A stretch of 64,000 nt of DNA from positions 1 to 64,000 of IMG/VR virus record IMGVR_UViG_3300021085_000024; one strand, given 5' to 3'. This DNA comes from a virus. Below, piece by piece: positions 1-7,254 of this stretch. The translations under genes and the position numbers were made by a program. Positions within the stretch are counted from its first letter, which is position 1, and every line of letters starts with the position of its first letter. The notes beneath the pieces were generated by a model. That model had not been told where the DNA came from. It made no database searches and saw only the letters and a list, made by a program, of their open reading frames with translations.

Positions 1-49
1 ACTTCAGTCTGTTGGAATAGCCCGTAGTCCTCGAAAGTAGGGGTTGAAA

Positions 50-118
50 ATGATTGTGTGGGAACTACGACCTCAAACTGTCGGGGGATGCCCCCCACAA
101 GTTCAAAAGAACATGTGA
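50..118 (+). CDS. Possible 22-residue peptide, doubtful
   Basis: A short frame opens with ATG after an AGGGG-like Shine-Dalgarno at 39-43 and ends at TGA 116-118. The predicted peptide starts MIVWELRPQ and has no recognisable domain. Its coding region contains a small G5/C5 hairpin (83-95), and its stop codon overlaps a 16-base palindrome, so this may be a structured RNA end rather than a gene. Nothing else in bases 1-196 could be supported as a gene. Confidence 0.22.
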   Translation: MIVWELRPQTVGGCPPQVQKNM

Positions 119-132
119 AAGTTGCAACTTTC
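117..132. terminator. Perfect 16-base palindrome, possible terminator
   Basis: GAAAGTTG followed by CAACTTTC forms a perfect 8-bp inverted repeat, with ATTTGTTT on its + strand side. It lies between any + strand transcript entering from the left edge and the converging minus-strand gene at 197-676, where a terminator is expected. The T-tract is imperfect, so the call is tentative. Confidence 0.35.
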
Positions 133-196
133 ATTTGTTTGGTGATTTCTGTTTGGAGTTCATGGGTTATATATTTATTTGGGGGCATTTTCGTTC

Positions 197-676
197 CTAT
201 TTGTCAAAGTTGATAGTTTGTGGGTTCGTTTGGTCAATGAAGAAAGCAATTGCAAGTTTACGGATGAGTTCCTCGTTCGGGAAAACTTTCGCATAAGTGT
301 CGGGTAAGACATGTGGTAGCCATTCGTAGGCAGCATCGCATATCTCTGGGGTGTTATAGTCCTCGTCAATATTGAACTCGTCAATGAGAGTGGTTTCCCA
401 AAGAGCATCCATTTCGTCTAGCACCCAATCGACCCAATCTTCACGATGTATATATGCCACCATTTCAAGGAAAATCGGTGAGGTGATATCGTGATAGATA
501 GGGAGTCCTTTTGCACCGATTTCAAACAGACCTTGCCCATCTGAAAATAGAAGCCAATCCTCCCTCCCATCTATTTCCCAACAGAAAATCCCTTCGACTG
601 TATAAGCATTCTGAAAGCGATTTGAAAAGGTTTTGACACCACCAAATTGCCACCAAGCACATTGCATTAAATCCAT
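197..676 (-). CDS. Hypothetical protein, 159 aa
   Basis: This protein is acidic and tryptophan-rich, with no family I recognise. The frame can also start at 682, but AAGGAG lies 7 bases before the ATG at 676 (MDLMQCAWW) and only one base before the upstream ATG, so 676 is preferred. A phage-type promoter (699-727) sits directly upstream, so it is probably transcribed alone, towards the left end, as an early gene. There is no signal peptide or membrane segment. Confidence 0.75.
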   Translation of the reverse strand: MDLMQCAWWQFGGVKTFSNRFQNAYTVEGIFCWEIDGREDWLLFSDGQGLFEIGAKGLPIYHDITSPIFLEMVAYIHREDWVDWVLDEMDALWETTLIDEFNIDEDYNTPEICDAAYEWLPHVLPDTYAKVFPNEELIRKLAIAFFIDQTNPQTINFDK

Positions 677-698
677 TTTCATTCTCCTTGTTGGTTCT

Positions 699-727
699 TA
701 TACGGAAAGAGGGCTTAGAAGCGATCC
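699..727 (-). promoter_or_regulatory. Phage-type promoter, GGATCG-N17-CGTATA
   Basis: On the minus strand GGATCG (722-727) is followed after exactly 17 bases by CGTATA (699-704), within TTTCCGTATAAG. It drives the gene ending at 197. It is one of twelve sites in the window with the same spacing. The upstream box lies inside the loop of an inverted repeat (709-742). Confidence 0.72.
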
Positions 728-742
728 TACTCCCAAGCCCTC
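709..742. repeat. Inverted repeat around a promoter
   Basis: GAGGGCTT (709-716) and AAGCCCTC (735-742) are perfect 8-bp arms with an 18-base loop. On the minus strand the second arm is followed by TTT, so it may terminate transcription from the gene at 751-936. The promoter of the next gene has its -35-like box in the loop and its -10-like box just past the arm. Terminator and promoter therefore overlap. Confidence 0.5.
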
Positions 743-750
743 TATAAAGG

Positions 751-936
751 TCAGCCCCATTTGCCCCGACAAGCACCTTTGTCTTTCTTCTTTTTCTTGT
801 CTGGGATGACGGTGTGTGTTCCTCTCCAAGAAGCCATGTCACCACCATTTTCAAAGTGGCTTCTTCGCATTTCACCACGAACTCCAGAGAGTTGCTTGAG
901 TTGTTGTTTGAGAGATTTTTTTTCTTTCCTAGTCAT
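751..936 (-). CDS. Small basic hypothetical protein, 61 aa
   Basis: A very basic 61-residue protein beginning MTRKEKKSLK, with a lysine run (DKKKKKDK) near the C-terminus. No family is recognised; the composition suggests nucleic-acid binding. AGGAGG lies 6 bases before the ATG, and a phage-type promoter (970-998) precedes it. Transcription diverges from the + strand gene at 1049. Confidence 0.7.
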   Translation of the reverse strand: MTRKEKKSLKQQLKQLSGVRGEMRRSHFENGGDMASWRGTHTVIPDKKKKKDKGACRGKWG

Positions 937-969
937 AACGACCTCCTATCTTTTGATTGCTTCCTCATA

Positions 970-998
970 TATACGGAAAACTTAAAAAGATGCAACCG
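970..998 (-). promoter_or_regulatory. Phage-type promoter, CGGTTG-N17-CGTATA
   Basis: On the minus strand CGGTTG (993-998) is followed after 17 bases by CGTATA (970-975), within TTTTCCGTATATA. It is placed to transcribe the 61-residue gene at 751-936. Confidence 0.65.
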
Positions 999-1048
999 CA
1001 CGATTCTATCAATAATCGAGTTAGGGTAAAGCATAGGGAGGCAAGCCA

Positions 1049-1519
1049 ATGATTTTAGAACCAGATGATTATTTATATCTTCAAGATGGAACATACTTAC
1101 ACACAAAGGAAAGAAGTTCTTCGGCTTGGCTTTCTGTTTACAATGAATTGCAGAAGGCACTCAAAGCAAGAATCTTCGACAAAGTCGTTCTCGTTACGGG
1201 ATTACCAGCATCGGGCAAAACGACATGGGTCAAGATGCACAACAAAGAGTGGGTCATTTACATTGTGGATGCTGACCTTGTTGGGAAGGAATTGCGAAAA
1301 GAAGTTATCCACCAAATCCGAGAACACGACAGTAACATCCCTATTGGGATTGTCTTCTTGGATACAAATAGAGATGTGTGTCTGGAAAGAAATGCTAAAA
1401 GATCGGCTGACAGACTTATCCCTTTGTCGGCTTACGCTGACATGACATCTGTGTTTTGCTACCCCTCGACACTTGAAGGTTTTGACCACATACATTTTAA
1501 GTGGAACTTTTCTGTATAA
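1049..1519 (+). CDS. P-loop ATP-binding protein, kinase-like
   Basis: This 156-residue protein has a clear Walker A motif, GLPASGKTT, at about residues 50-58. A strand ending in VDAD follows, then VFLDTNRDVCLERNAKR, which resembles the second aspartate and arginine-rich lid of small P-loop kinases (polynucleotide kinase or zeta-toxin type). It probably transfers phosphate from ATP to a nucleic acid end, nucleotide or other small substrate; the substrate cannot be told. The N-terminal 40 residues match nothing I know. GGGAGG lies 7 bases before the ATG. No phosphatase domain is present, unlike T4 PseT. Confidence 0.75.
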   Translation: MILEPDDYLYLQDGTYLHTKERSSSAWLSVYNELQKALKARIFDKVVLVTGLPASGKTTWVKMHNKEWVIYIVDADLVGKELRKEVIHQIREHDSNIPIGIVFLDTNRDVCLERNAKRSADRLIPLSAYADMTSVFCYPSTLEGFDHIHFKWNFSV

Positions 1520-1560
1520 TTTTTCTATTCTCTCTCCCTATATTAGAAAGAGGGGGAATC

Positions 1561-1710
1561 GTGTGGGAAATGTTCATCAAACTTCAAACTGAAATCCGAA
1601 AAGCAGAACGAAGGGTAAAAGAACTAGAGAACGAACTAGAGAAGACAACCAGAGAACTAGATAGGGTTAGAGAAGAAAACAAAGCCCTCCGAAAAGACAA
1701 CGGAGATTAA
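1561..1710 (+). CDS. Small coiled-coil protein, 49 aa
   Basis: A short protein that is almost entirely a charged coiled coil (leucine-spaced heptads such as VKELENELEKT). The GTG at 1561 is chosen because AGAGGGGGA lies just upstream; the open frame reaches back further, but without a ribosome-binding site and into the upstream gene. A TGTATAAT element at 1513-1520 may be its promoter. It ends one base before the amidohydrolase gene, so the two are probably co-transcribed. Confidence 0.62.
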   Translation: MWEMFIKLQTEIRKAERRVKELENELEKTTRELDRVREENKALRKDNGD

Positions 1711-1711
1711 A

Positions 1712-2686
1712 ATGTATAATCCTTTAGGAAATCTCAGAAGAAGGATCTCGGAAAGTGGTGGGTTCTTCAATGCTCACGCACACCTAGATAGAGCCTTCAC
1801 GGTGACTGAGATGGATATGATTCTCACCAAGCAACCCCTCATGAAAAAATGGGAACTGGTTGATGAGGTGAAGAAGAACAGCAGTGAAGAAGATTACTAT
1901 CAAAGGATTTGCTACGCCCTCCGAACACAACAAGAAAAAGGGGTTAGTTCGGTGACGACCTTTGTGGATATCGACCCCATCGTGGAGTTGCGAGCCATCC
2001 GAGGAGCAGTCCGAGCAAAGAAGTTCGCAAAAGAAATCGGAGTGGAACTCTCTATCGCTTCCCAAACATTGAAAGGGATTGTCCCAAACTACCCTAGAAG
2101 ATTATTGGAAAAATGCCTCACAGAAGGTTGGTTGGATGTCATTGGGTCACTCCCAAAAGCAGATAAAGATACAGATAGACACCTTGACACCGTCTGTTCA
2201 ATGGCTCGTGCCGCTCATTTACCTCTCCATGTTCATGTCGACCAAAACAATAGTCCGACCGAAAAGGAAACCGAGCAGTTGGCTCGGAAGACAATCCAGT
2301 TCGGTATGGAAGGTTGGGTCACGGCTGTCCACTGTATTTCCCTCGCAACACACCCAAAAGCATACCGACAAAGGGTTTATAACCTAGCGAAGGATTCGGG
2401 CTTGATGTTCGTGGCTTGTCCTACGGCTTGGCTTGATCACCCTCGCAATGAAACCCTAATGCCGTTCCATAATGCTCTCACCCCAGTCGATGAACTCATT
2501 GCCAATGGTTTGGTGGTAGGGATAGGTTCAGATAACATACACGACATCTACAAGCCTTTCTGTGATGGGGATATGCTCACAGAGTTGAGGGTGTTGTTGG
2601 AGGGTTGTAAAATCTATGATTCAGAGGAGTTGTTTTATATCGCCACTGTGAATGGTAGGAAAACCATAAAAAAAGCCCTTCGGTAA
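1712..2686 (+). CDS. Cytosine-deaminase-like amidohydrolase
   Basis: This 324-residue protein belongs to the amidohydrolase superfamily and looks closest to cytosine deaminase (CodA). Metal-binding motifs are in order: HAHLD (H22, H24), HVHVD (H175), AVHCIS (H207) and GSDN (D274), followed by a CodA-like DIYKPFCDGDML. In E. coli CodA the third motif is HCDE, and its glutamate (E217) is the catalytic proton shuttle. Here the equivalent residue is Gln178 (HVDQ), so activity may be altered or the substrate may be another cyclic amide or amine. GGAG precedes the ATG. Such enzymes are rare in phages. A link to pyrimidine supply or to the three cytosine methyltransferases here is inference. Confidence 0.78.
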   Translation: MYNPLGNLRRRISESGGFFNAHAHLDRAFTVTEMDMILTKQPLMKKWELVDEVKKNSSEEDYYQRICYALRTQQEKGVSSVTTFVDIDPIVELRAIRGAVRAKKFAKEIGVELSIASQTLKGIVPNYPRRLLEKCLTEGWLDVIGSLPKADKDTDRHLDTVCSMARAAHLPLHVHVDQNNSPTEKETEQLARKTIQFGMEGWVTAVHCISLATHPKAYRQRVYNLAKDSGLMFVACPTAWLDHPRNETLMPFHNALTPVDELIANGLVVGIGSDNIHDIYKPFCDGDMLTELRVLLEGCKIYDSEELFYIATVNGRKTIKKALR

Positions 2687-2697
2687 AGAAGGGCTTT
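2672..2697. terminator. Bidirectional terminator hairpin
   Basis: AAAGCCCTTC and GAAGGGCTTT form a perfect 10-bp stem with a 6-base loop, flanked by an A-run on the left. It spans the stop codon of the amidohydrolase and lies between converging genes. On the minus strand it is followed by a T-run, so it can serve the lipoprotein gene as well. Confidence 0.75.
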
Positions 2698-2717
2698 CGC
2701 TGTGTGAAAGTTACAGA

Positions 2718-2861
2718 TTACTCTGCTGTGTCAGAACCAGTGTCTTCACCTTCTGCACCCGAATCAGATTCTTCGGCAGTGTCGGTGGTTTCAGTTTCTT
2801 CAGCAGCAGTGTCTTCTAATTCTTTCTCGCCACAAGCAAGAGTGAGTAAAAATAGCAACAT
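2718..2861 (-). CDS. Small acidic lipoprotein, 47 aa
   Basis: A 47-residue protein starting MLLFLLTLACGEK: a very short hydrophobic signal ending in a lipobox (LTLA before Cys10), so the mature product is probably lipidated at Cys10. The remaining 37 residues are almost all Glu, Asp, Thr, Ser and Ala. GGAGG lies 7 bases before the ATG. It runs opposite to its neighbours and converges on a shared terminator. Short phage lipoproteins are known as Rz1-type spanin subunits or superinfection-exclusion factors; no adjacent Rz-like gene is seen. The acidic tail is exposed at a membrane surface by inference only. Confidence 0.72.
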   Translation of the reverse strand: MLLFLLTLACGEKELEDTAAEETETTDTAEESDSGAEGEDTGSDTAE

Positions 2862-3024
2862 AAGTCACCTCCATGAAAGTTATTACTTTGGCAAGTATAA
2901 CACATTTATCCCTTTGTGGTTTTTTTCATTGAGAGACTGTCTAGGAGGTGATCTGAGAAAAAGTCAAATGGTTGTTTGCCTATACAGACCCTTAATTGTT
3001 GTAACCCCCAAAACGGAGAATCTT

Positions 3025-4347
3025 TTGAAAAAATTGTATGTTATTGACACATCGGTGTTAATCCACGACCCCGATTGTATTTACAAGTTCATCGGAAACG
3101 ATATCGCCATACCTATCTTTGTCATTGTCGAACTAGATGATTTGAAAGAGAAGAAGAACAAGCCCAATGTGGCTTATGCTTCGAGATGTGCCTCACGAAC
3201 TATCCAGAATATTCATGCACTAGGAAACATTCGTGAAGGAGTTCATCTGGAAACTCAAGACATCAATGTCAAGGTGATTGGAACTACTGGTGGGGAAGGT
3301 GGAATAAAAGCCCTCCAAGAATCTAACAATCCCCGAAAAATGGATCTGTGGATACTTCAAAGTGCCTTGAATGAACAAGTGAACTACGAGGAAGTTATTC
3401 TCGTATCGAAAGACTTGAACTTACGCTTGCTTGCAGAGGGAGAAGGTTTAATCGCAGAAGATTACGAAACCAATAAAGTCTTGGTCAGTGAAGTCTATAA
3501 AGGCTTCCGTGATTTGGGTGAGATAGAATACTCTGCCGAACTGTACATCCCAGAACTGGAAGTTGAAGCAGATGAGTGGGTTGATGACCCCTTAGAAAAT
3601 GAGTTTTACATTTCACATGCTGAGGGCAAGACATTTTTATCAAGAAACCTTGAGGGAGTTCTCGTGCCAGTGGCTAAAGAGTTCAGTACAACAATCCAGC
3701 CTAGAAACATCGAACAGAGAATGGCTCTTGATATTCTGCTTGACCCCGACATCAAACTTATTTGCCTTGTAGGGAAAGCGGGGACGGGGAAAACCATCTT
3801 GGCTCTCGCTGGGGCTTTAGCCCAACTGCATAACCCCTACGATAAAATCATGTTGTCGAAACCCATCATAGATATGGGGAACTCCATCGGCTTCCTCCCT
3901 GGCGAACTAGACGATAAACTAGCCCCGTGGATGGAATCCTATTTTGACAACTTGTCTCAGTTAATCCCTAGCAAGACAAAACTGCAAGGGAAGTATGCCT
4001 CTAAAGAAGTACCTCACTGGAGATATCTCCTAGATACGGGAAGCATCGTCATGCAACCCATAAACTCTATCAGAGGGCGTAGTATCTCAGATGCTTATAT
4101 GATTATAGATGAGGCTCAGAACTTGACTCCTCACGAAGTCAAAACACTCATCACTCGTGCTGCTGAAGGAACGAAAGTCATTCTGATGGGTGACCCATTC
4201 CAAGTGGATAGTCCATTCCTTGATCAGAACTCAAATGGTTTGACTTATGTGTGTGATAAAATGAAAGGCTCAAAAATCTTTGGGGCTGTTTTCTTCTCAC
4301 AAGGTGTTCGATCTCAATTGGCAGAGGAAGCCGCTACGAGATTGTAG
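3025..4347 (+). CDS. phoH: PIN-PhoH fusion ATPase/RNase
   Basis: This 440-residue protein has an N-terminal PIN ribonuclease domain (LYVIDTSVLIHDPD, with further acidic residues to about residue 130). A C-terminal PhoH ATPase domain follows, with Walker A GKAGTGKT near residue 250 and Walker B MIIDEAQ near 359. The architecture matches PhoH2-type proteins described as RNA helicase/ribonucleases; single-domain PhoH is common in phages, the fusion less so. The TTG at 3025 is preferred because GGAGA precedes it and the PIN domain starts immediately. An open frame reaches back to 2704, but that stretch is the antisense of the lipoprotein gene. A perfect AGGAGGTGATC at 2945 is too far from the in-frame ATG at 2968. 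Confidence 0.88.
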   Translation: MKKLYVIDTSVLIHDPDCIYKFIGNDIAIPIFVIVELDDLKEKKNKPNVAYASRCASRTIQNIHALGNIREGVHLETQDINVKVIGTTGGEGGIKALQESNNPRKMDLWILQSALNEQVNYEEVILVSKDLNLRLLAEGEGLIAEDYETNKVLVSEVYKGFRDLGEIEYSAELYIPELEVEADEWVDDPLENEFYISHAEGKTFLSRNLEGVLVPVAKEFSTTIQPRNIEQRMALDILLDPDIKLICLVGKAGTGKTILALAGALAQLHNPYDKIMLSKPIIDMGNSIGFLPGELDDKLAPWMESYFDNLSQLIPSKTKLQGKYASKEVPHWRYLLDTGSIVMQPINSIRGRSISDAYMIIDEAQNLTPHEVKTLITRAAEGTKVILMGDPFQVDSPFLDQNSNGLTYVCDKMKGSKIFGAVFFSQGVRSQLAEEAATRL

Positions 4348-4363
4348 GGCGAACTAGAGATAC

Positions 4364-4384
4364 TCACGTTGCGAAAAAACGTGA
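4364..4384. other. Hairpin after phoH
   Basis: TCACGTT and AACGTGA form a perfect 7-bp stem with a 7-base loop just after the phoH stop. A T-run occurs only about 25 bases later, so this may be a terminator element or an RNA-stabilising structure. Confidence 0.35.
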
Positions 4385-4457
4385 TTACCCCTAAGAGTGA
4401 AGTCGGATTTTTTTTACGAAAAAGATATTTTTTAATGGGATATTCAAGGTTGAACCT

Positions 4458-4817
4458 ATGATTGCGTGGTATATATTTTTGTTGATGTTGTTGGAAATAA
4501 CGATATTTGTTCGAGGGAACGCCAAGTTTGTTTGGGGTTTGGAACTCCATCCTTTAGAGTGGTGGTTATATGTAGGCTGGTTTAGTTCGCTCGTAGGTTT
4601 AACCTCTTGGTGGGGTTTGGTTAACATGTTGGGAGTCTGGAAAGCGACTGTCCTTGTGATGGCGTTATCTATGTCGATGAGTTTCTGTTTGAAATGGTAC
4701 TTTTTTTATCCACCTTCCATCAGAAACTTTCTCGCACTAGGTTTGTGTTGGGTGGCGGTATTCGTTGCTGAGGGTGAAGTGACCCCTCCAACGGAACAAA
4801 CCATTGAGGAGAAGTGA
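4458..4817 (+). CDS. Integral membrane protein, 119 aa
   Basis: Hydrophobic stretches near residues 2-20, 35-58, 62-82 and 88-105 suggest three or four membrane segments, ending in a short acidic tail (PPTEQTIEEK). No family is recognised. AAGG lies about 9 bases before the ATG. Its stop overlaps the next start (TGATG), indicating translational coupling. A holin or host-membrane-modifying role is possible, but its early-region position does not favour lysis. Confidence 0.68.
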   Translation: MIAWYIFLLMLLEITIFVRGNAKFVWGLELHPLEWWLYVGWFSSLVGLTSWWGLVNMLGVWKATVLVMALSMSMSFCLKWYFFYPPSIRNFLALGLCWVAVFVAEGEVTPPTEQTIEEK

Positions 4818-5131
4818 TGCTGTGGGCAGTAATAAAGACATTTGGTTGGAAGTTCGGACTTGAGAACTGGGGGCTAGGTCTTTTTTGGAGATGGCATCAC
4901 CGAAACCAAAAAGATATTTATCGGAGCAACTGTCGTCAAGATATCCGAGATATGGTTCAGAGGTGGTATCTCTTTGAAAAAGAAGAACCTCGTGATCACG
5001 AAATGATTGTGGTTGGTGTCTTATCCTCGTGGATTGTTTTGAGGGCATACGAGGAAGACCAAATGGCACTGGTGTCTTTAATGAAAGATGAACTATCAAA
5101 AAGAGTGATGTGGCTTGAAGGTGGCTTGTAG
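4817..5131 (+). CDS. Hypothetical protein, 104 aa
   Basis: Begins MLWAVIKTFGWKFG and contains a tryptophan- and arginine-rich N-terminal half that is mildly amphipathic. No domain is recognised. GAGGAG lies 5 bases before the ATG at 4817, which is preferred over the in-frame GTG at 4814. It overlaps the stop of the membrane-protein gene and may act with it. Confidence 0.65.
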   Translation: MLWAVIKTFGWKFGLENWGLGLFWRWHHRNQKDIYRSNCRQDIRDMVQRWYLFEKEEPRDHEMIVVGVLSSWIVLRAYEEDQMALVSLMKDELSKRVMWLEGGL

Positions 5132-5158
5132 GGTATAGTGAGCCTCAAGGGAGGGCTT

Positions 5159-5416
5159 ATGATAGCAAGAGAAGATTACGGCACGGTGTTAATCACGCAA
5201 GGGGAACACGCTGGCACAATTGGCTATTATGATGATGACATAGATGAGTTGGAGGCAGTGGTCTATATTGGGAAGGCTCTCTTCCAAGAGGGATTAACGA
5301 TTCTGAGGGAACACCTAGAACCGACAGATGAAAAGATCATCTTGTTATCCCTCCATAGGCTCTTGAATAAGCATCCAGAGGTGAAGGATTACTTTGGTCT
5401 TGTCCTAAGAGGATAA
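5159..5416 (+). CDS. Hypothetical protein, 85 aa
   Basis: The start at 5159 (MIAREDYGTVLITQG) has GGGAGGG just upstream; an in-frame GTG at 5138 has no site. The N-terminal 40 residues (GTVLITQGEHAGTIGYYDDD) resemble a small KOW/SH3-like beta barrel in which a Gly-rich turn follows a beta strand. The remainder is helical. Function is unknown. It converges on the minus-strand block that ends two bases later, and no terminator is visible between them. Confidence 0.62.
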   Translation: MIAREDYGTVLITQGEHAGTIGYYDDDIDELEAVVYIGKALFQEGLTILREHLEPTDEKIILLSLHRLLNKHPEVKDYFGLVLRG

Positions 5417-5418
5417 AA

Positions 5419-6246
5419 CTACTTGATCAAGCCTTTCCCAACAAGTTGAAAGAAGATACCGAATCGTAGTTTCTTGCTCAAACGGATTTTGTTGTCGTTG
5501 GAATCCATTACGGGGTGCTTGACCATTCTCATTCGCCCAAAGGCTTTCAAAGAATCTTTATTGGCTTTGAGTCGTGCTGCTTGTGCTTCTTTGAGAGCCG
5601 ACAACAGAACTGCCTCTTGCTCTTGTCGGGATAAGCCCATTTCAGCGAACTGTCCTCGCATGATATTGACACCGTAATCTGACATCTCGGTGAGAAGTCT
5701 TTTCTTTTCAGAACCAGAAGCGAACTCCAACTGGTCAAATAGAGAAGGAGATGCCTTCTTTTCGGAAGCAGATTTCATCCCACCGAGATGGTCGAACTTG
5801 CCTTTATTGATACGACTGTCGAGCCAACTCTGGAAGCCCCTCCAAGAGGGATGAGTGCCAAAAGACTCAACGACCTCCCGTCTGTCGATATCTATCAAAT
5901 ACATGTCATAAGTATCTCGCCAAGATTCTTCCCACTGCTCATTTCGGAGAGCAAGGAAACCATACCCGTCAGCGACCTCTTTGAGGAATATCGACTGGGT
6001 TCTATCACCCTTGTCACCCATAATGATGACTTTGGCTGGAACTCGTTCACCCTTTTTCATTTGAGGGAAAGAGGGCTTACTAGAAGCAGTTCTACGGCTA
6101 TTTTGCCATTCGTTATTGATTGCTTTCAGAACCTTGTGCCGTTTGATAAGATCGACAGAATCCTCCAAACCTTCTCGGTTGAGGACTTTCATTAGTTGAC
6201 TCATCAGTTCGATAGGGTTCTCTTTGTTAAATGCTTCTTTTTTCAT
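5419..6246 (-). CDS. Hypothetical protein, 275 aa
   Basis: A mainly helical, charged protein. The central part (about residues 75-150) looks globular, with FLKEVADGYGFLALRNEQW; the C-terminal third is a basic helix-rich tail. No family is recognised. The ATG at 6246 (MKKEAFNKENP) is chosen because AAGGAG lies 7 bases upstream; the frame also has an ATG at 6267 without a site. It is the last gene of a minus-strand block that starts with HU. Confidence 0.68.
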   Translation of the reverse strand: MKKEAFNKENPIELMSQLMKVLNREGLEDSVDLIKRHKVLKAINNEWQNSRRTASSKPSFPQMKKGERVPAKVIIMGDKGDRTQSIFLKEVADGYGFLALRNEQWEESWRDTYDMYLIDIDRREVVESFGTHPSWRGFQSWLDSRINKGKFDHLGGMKSASEKKASPSLFDQLEFASGSEKKRLLTEMSDYGVNIMRGQFAEMGLSRQEQEAVLLSALKEAQAARLKANKDSLKAFGRMRMVKHPVMDSNDNKIRLSKKLRFGIFFQLVGKGLIK

Positions 6247-6288
6247 AGGGGTCTCCTTCAAAGTCACTATCTCTTGAGTATAGAGAGA

Positions 6289-6612
6289 TTATTTCTTCAT
6301 GATATCTTTGGTGTCTGAACCCTCTGGGAGTTTTTCAACAGCCAAATCAATCAGAGAGGTATTAGCGAGAACAGACTTCAGTTCGTGGAAAGACCTTTTC
6401 CAATCTTGTTCGAGGAGTACCTCTGTTTTCCCTTCGTGACCATGAATGGTACGAACATCCCCAATGCTATCATAAACACCCGTAGAAGGAGTGTCACTCA
6501 ACCAAGTGAGGGCTACCTTCCCGTTATCGAATATGACTCCTTGTGCTATTCTCCCAGTGCCACTGACCCCACTGTCATCTTCGACACGGTGTAAATAAAA
6601 TAACTTTGCCAT
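6289..6612 (-). CDS. Hypothetical protein, 107 aa
   Basis: Starts MAKLFYLHRVEDDSG at 6612, where AAGGAG lies 7 bases upstream; the frame extends to 6693, but that part overlaps the upstream gene. The first 60 residues read as alternating beta strands (GRIAQGVIFDNGKVALTWL), as in small phage proteins of unknown function that handle dNTP or host factors. No motif is diagnostic. It lies in the HU-led minus-strand operon. Confidence 0.65.
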   Translation of the reverse strand: MAKLFYLHRVEDDSGVSGTGRIAQGVIFDNGKVALTWLSDTPSTGVYDSIGDVRTIHGHEGKTEVLLEQDWKRSFHELKSVLANTSLIDLAVEKLPEGSDTKDIMKK

Positions 6613-6623
6613 AAAAAATCTCC

Positions 6624-6986
6624 TTAGCCATTCAACCAGTCTTGGAAAGCGGCTTCCCATTCGGGTTTCATTTGAAAATGATGATATCCACATTGAGGTT
6701 CGTATTGAACAATTAGTTGTCGTACTCTTTGGAAATCGGGGGGATTGGTTGTTGTCCTTTCAAGAAGCCCATAAGGTCTCCCCGTCAGAAAAGCATAAGC
6801 AAGATGATGATATCTTGCATTTTCGCTAACAAACATATGTTCCTTCTGGAAGAAGGCTTTGTTGCTTGCTATCTTTTTTGCTTTTCTATTCAAGCGAGCC
6901 GAATAAGAAAGAACCTTGACACTCAACCTCAACCTTTCAAGAGCAAATCGACTAACAGAATCCTTGCTCAACTTATTGACCGTCAT
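6624..6986 (-). CDS. Hypothetical protein, 120 aa
   Basis: Starts MTVNKLSKDSVSRF at 6986, overlapping the end of the HU gene by 14 bases, with GAGG 7 bases upstream. The N-terminal half is basic and helical (RLNRKAKKIASNK); the C-terminal half has HHLAYAFLTGRPYG and a conserved-looking CGYHHF. No family is recognised. The overlap implies coupling to HU. Confidence 0.66.
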   Translation of the reverse strand: MTVNKLSKDSVSRFALERLRLSVKVLSYSARLNRKAKKIASNKAFFQKEHMFVSENARYHHLAYAFLTGRPYGLLERTTTNPPDFQRVRQLIVQYEPQCGYHHFQMKPEWEAAFQDWLNG

Positions 6987-7254
6987 TGAGATCCTCTTTG
7001 AAAGCCCTAGAACATCTAAAAGAAGCAATCTTTCTATTTGGGATCTCTAAGGGTTCTCTTGTTCTAGGGTCAACCCCTTTGAATCCTTTTCTTTCAGAGG
7101 GTGTGAATGAACCAAATCCCGACAAGGTCACTCTATCCCCATCCTTAATAGATTCTTTGATAGCCCCAATGAACCCATCAATCAGAATAAGGACTTCCTT
7201 CTTTGATTTTCCGTGTTCTTTCGCCAACCTTCTAATTATTTCTGTTTTGTTCAT
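6973..7254 (-). CDS. HU/IHF-family DNA-binding protein
   Basis: This 93-residue protein fits HU length. It opens MNKTEIIRRLAKEHGKSK, continues with the HU core GDRVTLSGFGSF, and has the beta-arm region VDPRTREPLEIPNRK that intercalates in the DNA minor groove. It then ends with the C-terminal helix. The usual arm sequence GRNP is replaced by GVDP, so the bending proline is kept. Role: DNA bending and compaction, perhaps at an origin. AGGAG lies 6 bases before the ATG at 7254, which is preferred over an upstream in-frame start. It is the first gene of the minus-strand block facing the 7255-8031 noncoding region. Confidence 0.9.
   Translation of the reverse strand: MNKTEIIRRLAKEHGKSKKEVLILIDGFIGAIKESIKDGDRVTLSGFGSFTPSERKGFKGVDPRTREPLEIPNRKIASFRCSRAFKEDLNDGQ

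Noticed and set aside
2-40. Possible end of a + strand gene at the left edge
   Set aside because: Only 12 codons are visible before a stop; nothing can be recognised and it could be chance.
2704-3024. N-terminal extension of the PhoH frame
   Set aside because: The translation of this stretch is a low-complexity Ser/Ala/Val run that is simply the antisense of the lipoprotein gene, and the PIN domain begins at the TTG at 3025 with its own Shine-Dalgarno.
5788-6195. 135-residue + strand frame
   Set aside because: It is antisense to the 275-residue minus-strand gene, which has the Shine-Dalgarno and fits the operon.
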